From Micromonospora ureilytica (GTDB lineage: Bacteria > Actinomycetota > Actinomycetes > Mycobacteriales > Micromonosporaceae), in the NCBI RefSeq assembly GCF_015751765.1, contig NZ_JADOTX010000001.1, positions 3,348,001 to 3,412,000 of the forward strand: a DNA stretch of 64,000 bases. Reading direction: 5' to 3'. Below, one piece after another: positions 49,548 through 58,142 of this stretch. Under the pieces are notes generated by a model, which worked only from the letters and a program-made list of their open reading frames with translations, did not search any database and had not been told where the DNA came from. The translations under genes and the position numbers were made by a program. Position 1 is the stretch's first letter; every line of letters begins with the position of its first letter.

Positions 49548-50804
49548 ATGCCCAGGTTCCGCCGTACCGCGCTCGTCGCGGGACTAACGATCGCCATGGC
49601 CGCGTTGTCGACCGCCGTCGCGCTGCCCGCACCCGCGTCCGCCGCGTTGCCCACCGCCGCGGTGGCACTCGGAGACAGCTTCATCAGTGGCGAGGGCGCC
49701 GGGGCGTACACCCCGGTGGTCGACGTCAACGGAGTCAGCCAGGGCTTCCCCGGCTGGACGGGGGCGAACAACAACGCGTTCTTCTGCCACCGTTCGGCGA
49801 ACGCCTCGCTCAACCAGGCCAACCTGCCGGGCATCCAGAACCGGTTCAACCTGGCCTGCTCCGGTGGTCAGCCACACGACATCGCCAACGCCTCCCAGGC
49901 GCGGACCAACGGTCGTACCGTGGCCTCGCAGTTGAGCCAACTGCGTGCCGTCGCGCAGACCCAGGACATCGACCTGGTGCTGATCGGCCTCGGTTCCAAC
50001 AACAGCTCGTTCACCTTCGGCAGCGTCGCGGAGAAGTGCGCCAACCGGTTCATCGCCGACGCGTGGACGGGCTGGTGGGAGTTCTGGGCGTACCTGAACG
50101 GCCCGGTGGAGCAGAAGCCGTGCAGCGACGCCGACCTGGCCACCGCCGCGCAGATCAGCGCCGCGACCGCAGAGACCACAGCGGCCGTACGCCAGATCCT
50201 GACCACCCTCGACCAGGTGGACGCGGACGGTCAGCACCGGGTGGTGTTCCAGGACTACACGAACCCGCTGCCGCTGGACCTGAACCCGCAGTTCCACGAG
50301 GAGGACAGCCGCGACGACACCCGGGACAAGTTCCGTGACCTGGGTGCCGAGCGGTACGCGGCCGGTTGCCCGATCCACCGGGCCAGCCTGGCGCCGGGGC
50401 ACCGCTTCTCCCAGGGTCTGGGCGGCATCGTTAAGTCCACCCGGGACACGCTGGCCGCCGAGTTCCCCGCCGACGACCTGGTGTACCTGAACGTGCAGCA
50501 GGCCTTCAACGGTGCCCGGCTCTGCGAGCAGACCAGCAGCCCGAGCGGCGCGTTGGCCACTCCGATCCGGCTTCAGGACGGCGCGACCGGCACCTTCGTC
50601 ACCAGCCTCGCCGGCAAGGACAAGATCGCCATCCAGCGGATCGCCAACACCTGCGTCAGCTACTTCCAGACCTGCCAGGAGTCGTGGCACCCGAACGCCA
50701 CCGGGCACCAGGTCCTCGGCCAGTGCCTGAGCGGCGCGGCCTCCACGAGTGCCCGTTCGGTGGCCTGCGTGCGGGCCAGCAACGGGGCGATCGCGGTCTC
50801 CTGA
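49548..50804 (+). CDS. Secreted SGNH/GDSL-family hydrolase
   Basis: 418 residues with a signal peptide (ALVAGLTIAMAALSTAVALPAPASA). The catalytic Ser is in VALGDSFISGEGAG (block I). The oxyanion residues are Gly in NLACSGGQ and Asn in IGLGSNNSSF, and the Asp/His pair is in ESWHPNATGHQVLG. Even-numbered Cys suggest disulphides in the exported protein. Family members are lipases or esterases of diverse substrate. ATG 49548 has GGATGGGGGC upstream; ATG 49533 has none. A strong terminator follows the stop codon. Confidence 0.9.
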   Translation: MPRFRRTALVAGLTIAMAALSTAVALPAPASAALPTAAVALGDSFISGEGAGAYTPVVDVNGVSQGFPGWTGANNNAFFCHRSANASLNQANLPGIQNRFNLACSGGQPHDIANASQARTNGRTVASQLSQLRAVAQTQDIDLVLIGLGSNNSSFTFGSVAEKCANRFIADAWTGWWEFWAYLNGPVEQKPCSDADLATAAQISAATAETTAAVRQILTTLDQVDADGQHRVVFQDYTNPLPLDLNPQFHEEDSRDDTRDKFRDLGAERYAAGCPIHRASLAPGHRFSQGLGGIVKSTRDTLAAEFPADDLVYLNVQQAFNGARLCEQTSSPSGALATPIRLQDGATGTFVTSLAGKDKIAIQRIANTCVSYFQTCQESWHPNATGHQVLGQCLSGAASTSARSVACVRASNGAIAVS

Positions 50805-50817
50805 CCGCAGCGCCGAT

Positions 50818-50849
50818 CGGAGGGCTCCGCCATTCGGCGGGGCCCTCCG
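50818..50849 (+). terminator. Hairpin terminator after the SGNH hydrolase gene
   Basis: Fourteen-base arms at 50818-50831 and 50836-50849 pair with a single G-U-type mismatch around a 4-base ATTC loop, 13 bases after the stop codon. Confidence 0.82.
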
Positions 50850-50945
50850 TCGCGTCCGTCGAGCGCGCGGCGCACCCGCACGGCGCGGCAGCCGCCCGGC
50901 CGCCTGGTGCTACCCGCCGGTAACGTCAGGCCGTAGGCTGAGCCG

Positions 50946-51809
50946 GTGAACGGGGACCCGGAGTACGCGCAGGAGTTCGTCGACGTCGACCGTGGCCGGC
51001 TGGGTGTCCAGGTCTACCCGGAGCCGGCCGGGGTGACGGGCGCGCCGGTGGTGGTGATCTGGCCCGCGATGGGGGTCCGGGCCCGGTACTACCGGCCCTT
51101 CGCCGCCGCGCTGCGCGCCGCCGGGCTGGCCGTGGTCGTGGCCGACCTGCGCGGCACCGGGGAGAGCACGCCCGCGCCGAGTCGGGCGGACCGGCACGGT
51201 TACGCCGAACTGGCCGACGACGTCGGCGCCGTCCAGGCCGCTCTCAAACCGCGACTGGACGGTCGCACCCGACTGCTTCTCGGGCACTCGCTCGGCGGGC
51301 AGGCCGCACTGCTGCACCTCGCCCTGCACGGCGGCGACGAGGTGGACGGGTTGGCGCTGATCGCGGTCGGCATCCCGTACTGGCGGACCTACCCGGGCCG
51401 GCGCGGCCTCGGCGTGCTGCCCTATACCCAGGGGATCGCCGCCACGGCGGCCCTGCTCGGGGTCTGGCCGGGCTGGGGCTTCGGCGGTCGGCAGGCACGC
51501 GGGGTGATCCGCGACTGGGCGTACACCGCGCGGACCGGCCGGTTCCCCCGGCTCGACGGTACGGACACCGAGGCGGCGGTCCACGCGGTGCGGACCCCGG
51601 TGCTGGCCGTCAGTGTGGACGACGACCAGTTCACCCCGCACGAGACCATGGACCACCTCTGCGCGAAGCTCGACAGCGCGCCGGTGACCCGGGAGCGGTA
51701 CACAGTGGCGCAGGCCGGGGCGACGTTGGACCACTTCACCTGGGTCCGCACGGGTGCCCCGCTGGCGCGGCGGATCGCCGGTTTCGTCGGCGACCTGCCG
51801 CCCCGCTGA
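50946..51809 (+). CDS. Alpha/beta hydrolase (serine aminopeptidase/YheT-like)
   Basis: 287 residues. After a strand-rich N-terminus it has VVVIWPAMGVRARYYRPFA, DLRGTGEST, the nucleophile elbow LLGHSLGGQAAL, the acidic residue in SVDDDQFTP and a final His in ATLDHFTWVR. The shape of the cap region (YWRTYPGRRGLGVLPY) recalls hydrolases annotated as serine aminopeptidase S33 or poly-hydroxyalkanoate-type depolymerases. Start GTG 50946. Substrate unknown. Confidence 0.82.
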   Translation: MNGDPEYAQEFVDVDRGRLGVQVYPEPAGVTGAPVVVIWPAMGVRARYYRPFAAALRAAGLAVVVADLRGTGESTPAPSRADRHGYAELADDVGAVQAALKPRLDGRTRLLLGHSLGGQAALLHLALHGGDEVDGLALIAVGIPYWRTYPGRRGLGVLPYTQGIAATAALLGVWPGWGFGGRQARGVIRDWAYTARTGRFPRLDGTDTEAAVHAVRTPVLAVSVDDDQFTPHETMDHLCAKLDSAPVTRERYTVAQAGATLDHFTWVRTGAPLARRIAGFVGDLPPR

Positions 51810-51842
51810 GCCGTACCGGCCGGTCGGCGGGCACCCCTCGGC

Positions 51843-52013
51843 TCACTCGTCCTGGTCCAGCGGCACCAGCTCACCGTCGCGCTCGACCCGGATCTCGGCG
51901 TGCTCCTTGCGGGGCGCCACCTCGGCGGTGTTCCGGTGTGGGTCGTTGTCGGGGTGCATGAGCACCGCGTCTGTTTTGGGGGTCTTCTCCCGGCTCTCGT
52001 CCGGCTGCGACAT
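51843..52013 (-). CDS. Small charged hypothetical protein, 56 residues
   Basis: A short leftward gene with GAGAGGGGAAC before its ATG at 52013. The product is hydrophilic and mixed-charge (MSQPDESREKTPKTDAVL; HAEIRVERDGELVPLDQDE) with no membrane part. Its acidic end and good ribosome-binding site support a real gene. It resembles the small multi-charged proteins common in actinobacteria, with no known function. It converges on the hydrolase gene. Confidence 0.6.
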   Translation of the reverse strand: MSQPDESREKTPKTDAVLMHPDNDPHRNTAEVAPRKEHAEIRVERDGELVPLDQDE

Positions 52014-52210
52014 CGCGTTCCCCTCTCGTCGGCGTCGCTCGGGATCTACCCGCCACCGAGCGAACGACTCCTGCCCGGGCGACGCCGACCCGCCGACGGC
52101 ACGGATGTCCCGTAGCTGCCGGCTACGGCGCGGATCGGCCCGCCCGGGGCGGGGTTAGCCACCCGACCGGCGGGTAAGCCGCACCGCCCGACACGGCGGA
52201 AGGGGATCAC

Positions 52211-52840
52211 ATGTCCGAACGGCATACCGCACTGCGCTCGATGCACGATCTGGGCCTGGCGGCCTGGTTTGGCGGCTCCCTCATGGGTGCCTTCGGCGTC
52301 AACGGCGCAGCGGCGAAAATCAGCGACTCGACCCAGCGACTTCCGGTCGCCTCGGCCGGATGGTCCAAGTGGACTCCGGTCAACGCGGCCGCGATCGGCG
52401 CTCACCTGGCCGGCGCCGTCGGCGAGCTGGTGACCGAGAGCCCACGGGTGGCGGCACAGTCCGGCGTCGGCCGGGCAAGCGCCATCAAGACCGCGTTGAC
52501 CATCGGCGCGTTGGCGGTCACCGGCTACAGCCGGTTGGTCGGCATGCGGTTGGAGAAGGCCGGTGGCCCGTCGGTGAGCGGCGCCACCGAGCCGAACCAC
52601 CAGACCCCGGCCAGTGTGGCCTCGTCGCAGCGGCAGATGAAGCTGCTCCAGTGGGCCATTCCGGCGCTGACCGGGACCCTGGTCGTGGTCACCGCGTACA
52701 TGGGTGAGCAGCAGAAGCCCGGCCAGGTGTTCCGCGGGATGCTCGGTCGCGCCGGTGGGATGAAGGGCGCGTCGAAGGGCATGATCAAGATGGCGGGAAT
52801 GAGCAACGGCAAGCGGCCGATGGCGATGGCCGGACGCTGA
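52211..52840 (+). CDS. Conserved-looking hypothetical membrane protein
   Basis: 209 residues. It begins MSERHTALRSMHDLGLAAWFGGSLMGAFGVNGAAA, and three or four hydrophobic segments follow (AAIGAHLAGAVGELV, AIKTALTIGALAVTGYSRLVG, LLQWAIPALTGTLVVVTAYM). The C-terminal tail is basic and Met/Gly-rich. The first segment resembles small membrane proteins of the DUF4149 kind, but I cannot assign it firmly. A clear terminator follows. Confidence 0.65.
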   Translation: MSERHTALRSMHDLGLAAWFGGSLMGAFGVNGAAAKISDSTQRLPVASAGWSKWTPVNAAAIGAHLAGAVGELVTESPRVAAQSGVGRASAIKTALTIGALAVTGYSRLVGMRLEKAGGPSVSGATEPNHQTPASVASSQRQMKLLQWAIPALTGTLVVVTAYMGEQQKPGQVFRGMLGRAGGMKGASKGMIKMAGMSNGKRPMAMAGR

Positions 52841-52845
52841 ACGTC

Positions 52846-52896
52846 GGGCCGGCCGTCGTCCCGCCGCCACCTCGACGGCGGGGCGCTGGCCGGCCC
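52846..52896 (+). terminator. Two-tier hairpin terminator
   Basis: Outer arms GGGCCGGCC/GGCCGGCCC (52846-52854 and 52888-52896) and inner arms CCCGCCG/CGGCGGG (52860-52866 and 52876-52882) lie directly after the stop of the membrane protein gene. Confidence 0.7.
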
Positions 52897-52997
52897 TGCG
52901 CACGTACCGGAGCGATGCGACGAGGTCGGGCGGGCAGTCCCGCCCCGAGAACGGCACATCGTCCGCCGGTAGCGGCGGACCGACGAGCGGGGTGGCC

Positions 52998-53369
52998 ATG
53001 ACGGCGCACAAGGGACGCAGCGGTGACAACGACCGGCTGGAGCCGGAGGCGACCAAGCCATGGGGAACCGGCGACGGCTTCGACGCCGACGCCCCCTGGG
53101 GCGCGGACAACGACTCACCGATGGACGAGGGTAGCGAGGAGACGGCGGTGCCCGAGGGCCGGCGCGGTGAGCGGCGCGCGGGTGCCCCGGCGGGCCGGAC
53201 GGACCCGGCGGGACGCCACGGCTTCGGCTCGGTCGAGCCGACCCGCACGACGATGGCCGGACCTGGCGCCCCACCCGATCCCGCCCCCAGCGGCCGCACG
53301 TTTCCCGACGACGCGGACATCGGCGAGTCGACCCAGGACGCGCTACGCAGCCGGGGACGGCGGTCCTGA
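52998..53369 (+). CDS. Disordered hydrophilic hypothetical protein, 123 residues
   Basis: A Gly/Pro/Asp/Arg-rich protein without hydrophobic segments, probably intrinsically disordered (for example ATKPWGTGDGFDADAPWG and GESTQDALRSRG). ATG 52998 with GGGGTGG upstream is preferred over the GTG at 52992. No family is recognised. It converges on the DUF72 gene. Confidence 0.5.
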   Translation: MTAHKGRSGDNDRLEPEATKPWGTGDGFDADAPWGADNDSPMDEGSEETAVPEGRRGERRAGAPAGRTDPAGRHGFGSVEPTRTTMAGPGAPPDPAPSGRTFPDDADIGESTQDALRSRGRRS

Positions 53370-53405
53370 GCGGACCCTCGCCAGGCCGGGCGGCCCGTGC
53401 GGCGA

Positions 53406-54302
53406 TCAGACGGCCTGCTCGACGAGCATGGTCTCAGCGAGCAGTTGCGCCAGCCGGGTGGCGTCGCGCTGGGCCTGCCCGGCGCAGCAGTTGTTGAACA
53501 GCACGTGCAGCTCGTCGGGGAGACCGGCGAACTCGGCCAGCAGTCCGGCCCAGTGCCGAAGCTCGTCCTCGGCGTACGCGTACCGGAACTTGTCCTGCTT
53601 GTCGCCCCCCTCGCCCCAGGCGTCGCTGTGACCGTGGAACCGGACGATCGCCGGCTCCGCCGTCATGGTCAGGATCGGGGGCACCGACGACGGGTGCCCC
53701 TGTGGCATGTCGACGCAGACCACTGACAGGTCGTGGGCGCGGAACAGGTCCAGAGTGTCCGCCGCGGCGTCGTCGTCGAACCAGGAGCCGTGTCGCAACT
53801 CCACACCGACCCGCCACGGCCGGCAGCGCTGCGCCAGCTCGACGATCCGGCGTTCGGCAGCGGGGCTGCGCACCAGCCACGGGGGGAACTGCAACATCAC
53901 CACACCGAGCTTGCCGGCCGCCGCGATCGGGTCGAGGGCCGCGCGGAACCGGGCCCACAGCTCGTCGTACGCCCGCTCCGGCAGGTCACGGCGGCGGATC
54001 CGGCTCGGGCCGGCGGCCGGTCGCAGGTCCCGGGGCAACACGGCGACCGGCGTCGGATGGCCGGTGAAGAGGCTGAACGCCTTGACGTCGAAGGTGAAGT
54101 CGTCAGGTGTGGCGTCCACCCAACCCTGGGTCGTCTCCGGCACCGGGATGGCGTAGTAGGACGTGTCCACCTCGACCATCGGGAACTGGCTGGCGTAGAA
54201 GCCCAGCCGACGGGCCGGCGTGCTGGCCGAGCGTGGGTACCACCCGGAGCGCAGCAGGGACTGGTCCGCCCAGGACGACGTGCCCACCTTAATCACACCC
54301 AT
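53406..54302 (-). CDS. DUF72 (YecE-like) protein
   Basis: 298 residues. It starts MGVIKVGTSSWADQSLL and contains FPMVEVDTSYYAIP, FDVKAFSLFTGH, LGVVMLQFPPWLV, VGVELRHGSWF and IVRFHGHSDAWG, the complete set of DUF72 landmarks on a TIM-barrel-like fold. The biochemical role of the family is unknown; nuclease and metal-enzyme roles have been suggested. ATG 54302 is chosen because it gives the family's normal N-terminus, although its ribosome-binding site is weak. Confidence 0.9.
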   Translation of the reverse strand: MGVIKVGTSSWADQSLLRSGWYPRSASTPARRLGFYASQFPMVEVDTSYYAIPVPETTQGWVDATPDDFTFDVKAFSLFTGHPTPVAVLPRDLRPAAGPSRIRRRDLPERAYDELWARFRAALDPIAAAGKLGVVMLQFPPWLVRSPAAERRIVELAQRCRPWRVGVELRHGSWFDDDAAADTLDLFRAHDLSVVCVDMPQGHPSSVPPILTMTAEPAIVRFHGHSDAWGEGGDKQDKFRYAYAEDELRHWAGLLAEFAGLPDELHVLFNNCCAGQAQRDATRLAQLLAETMLVEQAV

Positions 54303-54458
54303 GTCATTCAGTGGACCGCCACCGGCGCGGATCGGCAACCGCTGGCGGGTCATCCGTCGACCTGGGTGCTGTGCCCGGAAAGTGCGGTGTCGTGCCCGGG
54401 AAGTGTCGGTGCCTCGCCCTACGGTGGCCTCGGGTGGACATCAACGAGGGGTGGCGGC

Positions 54459-54962
54459 ATGACCAGCATCGAGCAGCTCACGGGTGAGCGCACCGATCTC
54501 CTACAGGCGCTCCGCAGGCACCGCGGTTTCCTGTTGCAGACCGTCGACGGGCTCACCGACGAGCAGGCGGCAAGCCGCCCCACCGTCAGCGGCCTCTGCC
54601 TCGGCGGCCTCATCAAGCACGTGGCCGGCGTGGAGCACCGGTGGATGCTCTTCGCCGTGGGTGGCGCGGAGGCGATGGGTCGCGAGGAGGTCGACTGGGT
54701 CGGTCAGTTCCAGATGGCGCCGGGCGAGACCCTCGCCGGGCTGGTCGAGCGCTTCCAGGCGGTGGCCGGCCAGACGGACGAGTTGATCGCCACCCTCGAC
54801 CTGGACGCGGCGCATCCGCTGCCGCAGGCGCCCTGGTTCGAGCCGGGGGCGAGTTGGACGGTCCGCCGGGTGCTGCTGCACCTCATCGCCGAGACGTCCC
54901 AGCACGCCGGGCACGCCGACATCCTGCGGGAGTCGATCGACGGCGCCAGGACCATGGGCTGA
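54459..54962 (+). CDS. DinB/DUF664-family putative metalloenzyme
   Basis: 167 residues in a four-helix bundle. Metal-ligand His residues are visible in GLIKHVAGVEHRWMLF and in HLIAETSQHAGHADILRES. DinB-like proteins in actinobacteria often act as thiol-dependent (mycothiol or bacillithiol) S-transferases. CGAGGGGTGGC precedes the ATG. A relative of the same superfamily is encoded at 57554. Confidence 0.88.
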   Translation: MTSIEQLTGERTDLLQALRRHRGFLLQTVDGLTDEQAASRPTVSGLCLGGLIKHVAGVEHRWMLFAVGGAEAMGREEVDWVGQFQMAPGETLAGLVERFQAVAGQTDELIATLDLDAAHPLPQAPWFEPGASWTVRRVLLHLIAETSQHAGHADILRESIDGARTMG

Positions 54963-55011
54963 GCTGGGCTCGGAGCGCCGCCGGTGGCGGGCTGAGCGCT
55001 GCTTCTCGGCC

Positions 55012-57069
55012 TCAGCGCAGGCGGCGCTGGCGTTCGGTGGTCCGGTCTCTCGCGTACGCGTCGGAGTGACCCCAACGGCCCGGGATGTCCAGCAGCTCCA
55101 GCCGACCGAACCCCTCCGGCACCGCCGGGTTCACCAGCAGGTTGTCGCCGGTGGGTCGCAGCCCCAGCATGGTGCCGAGCAGCATCAGCAGCGCTCCCGA
55201 CGACCACGCCTGCGGGCGGCAGCTCATCGCCAGTCGGACGGGGTAGGTCGTCAGGCTGCGCTCGTAGCCGGCGATCACCTCCGGCGCCTCGCCACCGAGC
55301 GTCTGTGCCATGTCGAAGATGCCGGCCGCGATCCGGGCCGCCTGCGCGTCGAGACGATAGCGACGCAACCCGGCGGCGATCAGCGCGTTGTCCGACGGCC
55401 ACACCGCGCCCAGGTGTGCGCCCACCGGGTTGTACGTGCGCTGCTCCGTGGCCAACGTGCGTACCCCCCAACCACTGAACAGTCGCGGCCCGACCAGGTG
55501 CTCGGCGACCGTTTCCGCGCGGTCGTCCGTGACGATCCCGCTCCAGAGCAGGTGCCCGATGTTGGAGGTCAACGCGTCGACCGGTTCGCCGTACGGGTCG
55601 AGCGCCAACGCGTAGTACTCCCCCTGTGGCAACCAGAAGTCCCGGTTGAAGCGCTCCTTCAGCGCTGCCGCCTCCCGTTCCAACCGGTCGGCGTACGCGG
55701 GGTCGCCCCAGAACTCCCGGGCCAGACGGGCGCCCCGCCGTTTCGCGTCGTACGCGTAGCCCTGCAACTCGCAGGTGGCGCGAGGGAAGGCGGGTTGCCG
55801 ACCGTGGGCGTCGACGATGGCGTCCGGGGAATCCTTCCAGCACTGGTTGATCGTGCCGTCGCGCTCGTTGCGGCGCTGGTAGCGCACGTAGCCGTCCCCG
55901 GTCAGGTCGCCGTACTCGTCGATCCAGTCCAGCGCCATCCGGGCCGGGTGGCGCAGCTCGCGGACCAGGTCCGCGTCACCGGACCAGCGCTCGTACTCGT
56001 CAAGCAACACGACGAAGAGTGGGGTGGTGTCCGCCGCGCCGTAGTAGAGCGCGCTCGTCCGGTCGCTGAACGCCCCGGTCTCGCCGTACCGGAGTTGGGC
56101 CAGGATCTTGCCGGGCTCCTCGTCCAGCGCGTCGTCGAGCTGACCGCCCTGCATGAGCGCCAGCATCCGTAGCGTCGCCGGGGCCAGTTCGGGGGTGAAC
56201 GCCATCGTCTGCAGGCAGGTGATGAGGGCGTCCCGTCCGCAGAGCCCCATCGCCCACGGCAGACCACCGATCGGCACCCGCTCGCGGTACGACAACGGCT
56301 TGTACCGCAGTGCCTCCAGGTCCGCGAGGCTGCCCTCGTAGAGCTCCTCCAGGCCATTGCGTTCGGCCACCAGCTGCGGCGCCCGGTCCAGCCACTGCGC
56401 CAGCTCCTCGCGCATCCCCGTCCGCACGGTCTGTTGGTGCGACTGCAGGTCGGCGCGGAGATCCCGGCCTTCCTCGCCGCCCATGGTCACGCTGACGTGC
56501 AGGTCGGTCTCCCATTTCCCCTCGGGTTCGATCCGGATCCGAAACGTCATTCCCCGCTCGTCCACCTCGGCGGGGACGGTGCTGCGCACTGTGGTCTCGC
56601 GGACGAACCGGTCCCGCTGGTAGCGCAGCACGAGCCGCTGGCCCGCCGTGTCGGCGGTGACCTCGACGGCCCGCTGCCGGAGCTGCCCGACCTCGACGAT
56701 GTCGGTGAAGTCGCTGGCCATCTCCATCCGGACGGTGTACTCGGCGGGCTGCGACGAGTGGTTGAGCACTGTGATGTTCTCGTGGAAACAGTCGTGGATC
56801 GAGCGGTGCCTGATGATCGACATGTCGGCGTCGACGTAGTGGCTCGCCGCACCGGGGACCAGGAAGAACCGGGTCTCGAAGTACGTGAGGTCGTCGCGGG
56901 CAAGCGCATTGATCCGTTCACCGTCGATCCTGAGCACCCAGTGGGACAGGAAGCGCGTGTCGTACGCGAAGAGTCCGACCGGGATCTGCGGATCGGCCTC
57001 GATGTCGCCCTGGGCATCGCTGATGGCGAACAGGTTGCCCGCGATGACGTGCACCAGTTCCTGCTTCAC
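55012..57069 (-). CDS. Glycogen-debranching-type amylo-alpha-1,6-glucosidase
   Basis: 685 residues. The N-terminal ~230 residues form the all-beta GDE_N_bis-type domain (DPQIPVGLFAYDTRFLSHW). From about 255 comes an (alpha/alpha)6 barrel of the GH63/GH15-like type (IGGLPWAMGLCGRDALITCLQ, WIDEYGDLTGDGYVRYQRR, CWKDSPDAIV, LQGYAYDAKRRGA, GWGVRTLATEQRTYNPVGAH, WPSDNALIAAGLRRY). The acidic residues in these blocks are candidates for catalysis. It probably trims branched alpha-glucans in the cytoplasm. The GTG at 57069 overlaps the stop codon of the upstream SCP2-like gene as GTGA. Confidence 0.88.
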   Translation of the reverse strand: MKQELVHVIAGNLFAISDAQGDIEADPQIPVGLFAYDTRFLSHWVLRIDGERINALARDDLTYFETRFFLVPGAASHYVDADMSIIRHRSIHDCFHENITVLNHSSQPAEYTVRMEMASDFTDIVEVGQLRQRAVEVTADTAGQRLVLRYQRDRFVRETTVRSTVPAEVDERGMTFRIRIEPEGKWETDLHVSVTMGGEEGRDLRADLQSHQQTVRTGMREELAQWLDRAPQLVAERNGLEELYEGSLADLEALRYKPLSYRERVPIGGLPWAMGLCGRDALITCLQTMAFTPELAPATLRMLALMQGGQLDDALDEEPGKILAQLRYGETGAFSDRTSALYYGAADTTPLFVVLLDEYERWSGDADLVRELRHPARMALDWIDEYGDLTGDGYVRYQRRNERDGTINQCWKDSPDAIVDAHGRQPAFPRATCELQGYAYDAKRRGARLAREFWGDPAYADRLEREAAALKERFNRDFWLPQGEYYALALDPYGEPVDALTSNIGHLLWSGIVTDDRAETVAEHLVGPRLFSGWGVRTLATEQRTYNPVGAHLGAVWPSDNALIAAGLRRYRLDAQAARIAAGIFDMAQTLGGEAPEVIAGYERSLTTYPVRLAMSCRPQAWSSGALLMLLGTMLGLRPTGDNLLVNPAVPEGFGRLELLDIPGRWGHSDAYARDRTTERQRRLR

Positions 57070-57473
57070 GACCGCTCATCCCGAGCGGTCGACGCGGCCC
57101 GGCCAACCAACGCGGCCCGGCCCAGCTCGTGCGGATGGCGGGCGCCGTCCGGCCCGGCGAAGATCCGCCGCAGCAGCATCAGCAGTCGCATGTTGCCGTG
57201 CACGGTCAGCTCGTTGCGCAGCAGGCCCGCGCCCGGGTGCAGCTCGCCGCGGGCCATCCGGTCGAAGACCGCCCGGTCGGCCCGCACCACCAGTTCGGCG
57301 TCGTCGGCCGAGCGGGTCACCCGGACGTGTTGGTCGGCGATGGTCAGGTACCAGTGATCGGTGCTGCCGTCGTCACGGAGATCCAGCCGCAGCGTTCCCG
57401 CGGTGGTCTCCGGCAGGTCGGGCCGCCGACCGGTGTCCAGCTGTCGCAGGTACTGCTCCGCCGTCGCGCCCAT
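57066..57473 (-). CDS. SCP2 sterol-binding-domain protein
   Basis: 135 residues with the SCP2 pattern: GTLRLDLRDDGSTDHWYLTI, VRVTRSADDAELVVRADRAVF, MARGELHPGAGLLRNELTVHGNMRLLMLL. SCP2-like domains have a hydrophobic pocket for lipids or acyl chains. GGAGGGGACCCG is right before its ATG. Its stop overlaps the debranching-enzyme start, so the two are translationally coupled, which is an unexpected pairing. Confidence 0.87.
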   Translation of the reverse strand: MGATAEQYLRQLDTGRRPDLPETTAGTLRLDLRDDGSTDHWYLTIADQHVRVTRSADDAELVVRADRAVFDRMARGELHPGAGLLRNELTVHGNMRLLMLLRRIFAGPDGARHPHELGRAALVGRAASTARDERS

Positions 57474-57553
57474 CGGGTCCCCTCCCCACGGTTTCCCGCA
57501 GGATCACCCGCGCCGGGGTGAGCGCGGCTCACCCGAAACGGGTGAGGAGCGCG

Positions 57554-58063
57554 TCAGGTGGCCTCGATCAGGCCGCGCACGTAGGCGGCCTGGCCCACGT
57601 GTTGCAGGTCGTCGTCGACGATGCTGACCAACCGGACGCCGAGGGTGACCGGCGGGTCCCACCCCTCGTCGACCACGCGGTCCAGGTCCGCCGGGCCCAG
57701 GCCGGCCAGGAAGCTTCCGGTACGCGCCGCGACCGCCCCGTAGTAGTCGATCAGCGCCTGCCCGCTCTCCGGCCGCACCGAGGCGACCTGAGCGGGCGAG
57801 TGCCCGTAGCCGGTGTCGTCGGGGTCGGCGGCGAGCCCGAACCGACCCGCCCAGTCGCCGCTCACCCAGATCTGCTCGGCGTCGAGCAGGTCGGCGACGT
57901 GGTGGTCCTGCACCCGGGTGAGGTGCCAGACCAGCCAGCCGACAGTGTTGGCGCCCGGACCGGGCTGGTCGCGCAGTTGCTCGGGGCTGAGGCCGTCGAC
58001 GGCCGCGCGAACGAGGTCGGGCAGCCGGTCGTACGCCTCGGTCAGCAGGTCACTCACATCCAC
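57554..58063 (-). CDS. DinB/DUF664-type putative metalloenzyme
   Basis: 169 residues of the same superfamily as the protein at 54459. VGWLVWHLTRVQDHHVADLL and SIVDDDLQHVGQAAYVRGLI supply the His ligands expected at the helix-bundle metal site. The start is a GTG with AAGGAAGG upstream. The target thiol or substrate is unknown. It lies about 80 bases before the SCP2-like gene on the same strand. Confidence 0.85.
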   Translation of the reverse strand: MDVSDLLTEAYDRLPDLVRAAVDGLSPEQLRDQPGPGANTVGWLVWHLTRVQDHHVADLLDAEQIWVSGDWAGRFGLAADPDDTGYGHSPAQVASVRPESGQALIDYYGAVAARTGSFLAGLGPADLDRVVDEGWDPPVTLGVRLVSIVDDDLQHVGQAAYVRGLIEAT

Positions 58064-58142
58064 TGGGTACGCCTTCCTTGTCGCTTTCCGACCAGGTACC
58101 GCTGGATCCGGGCGCGCAAACCTCGGTCGCTACGGTGATCGA

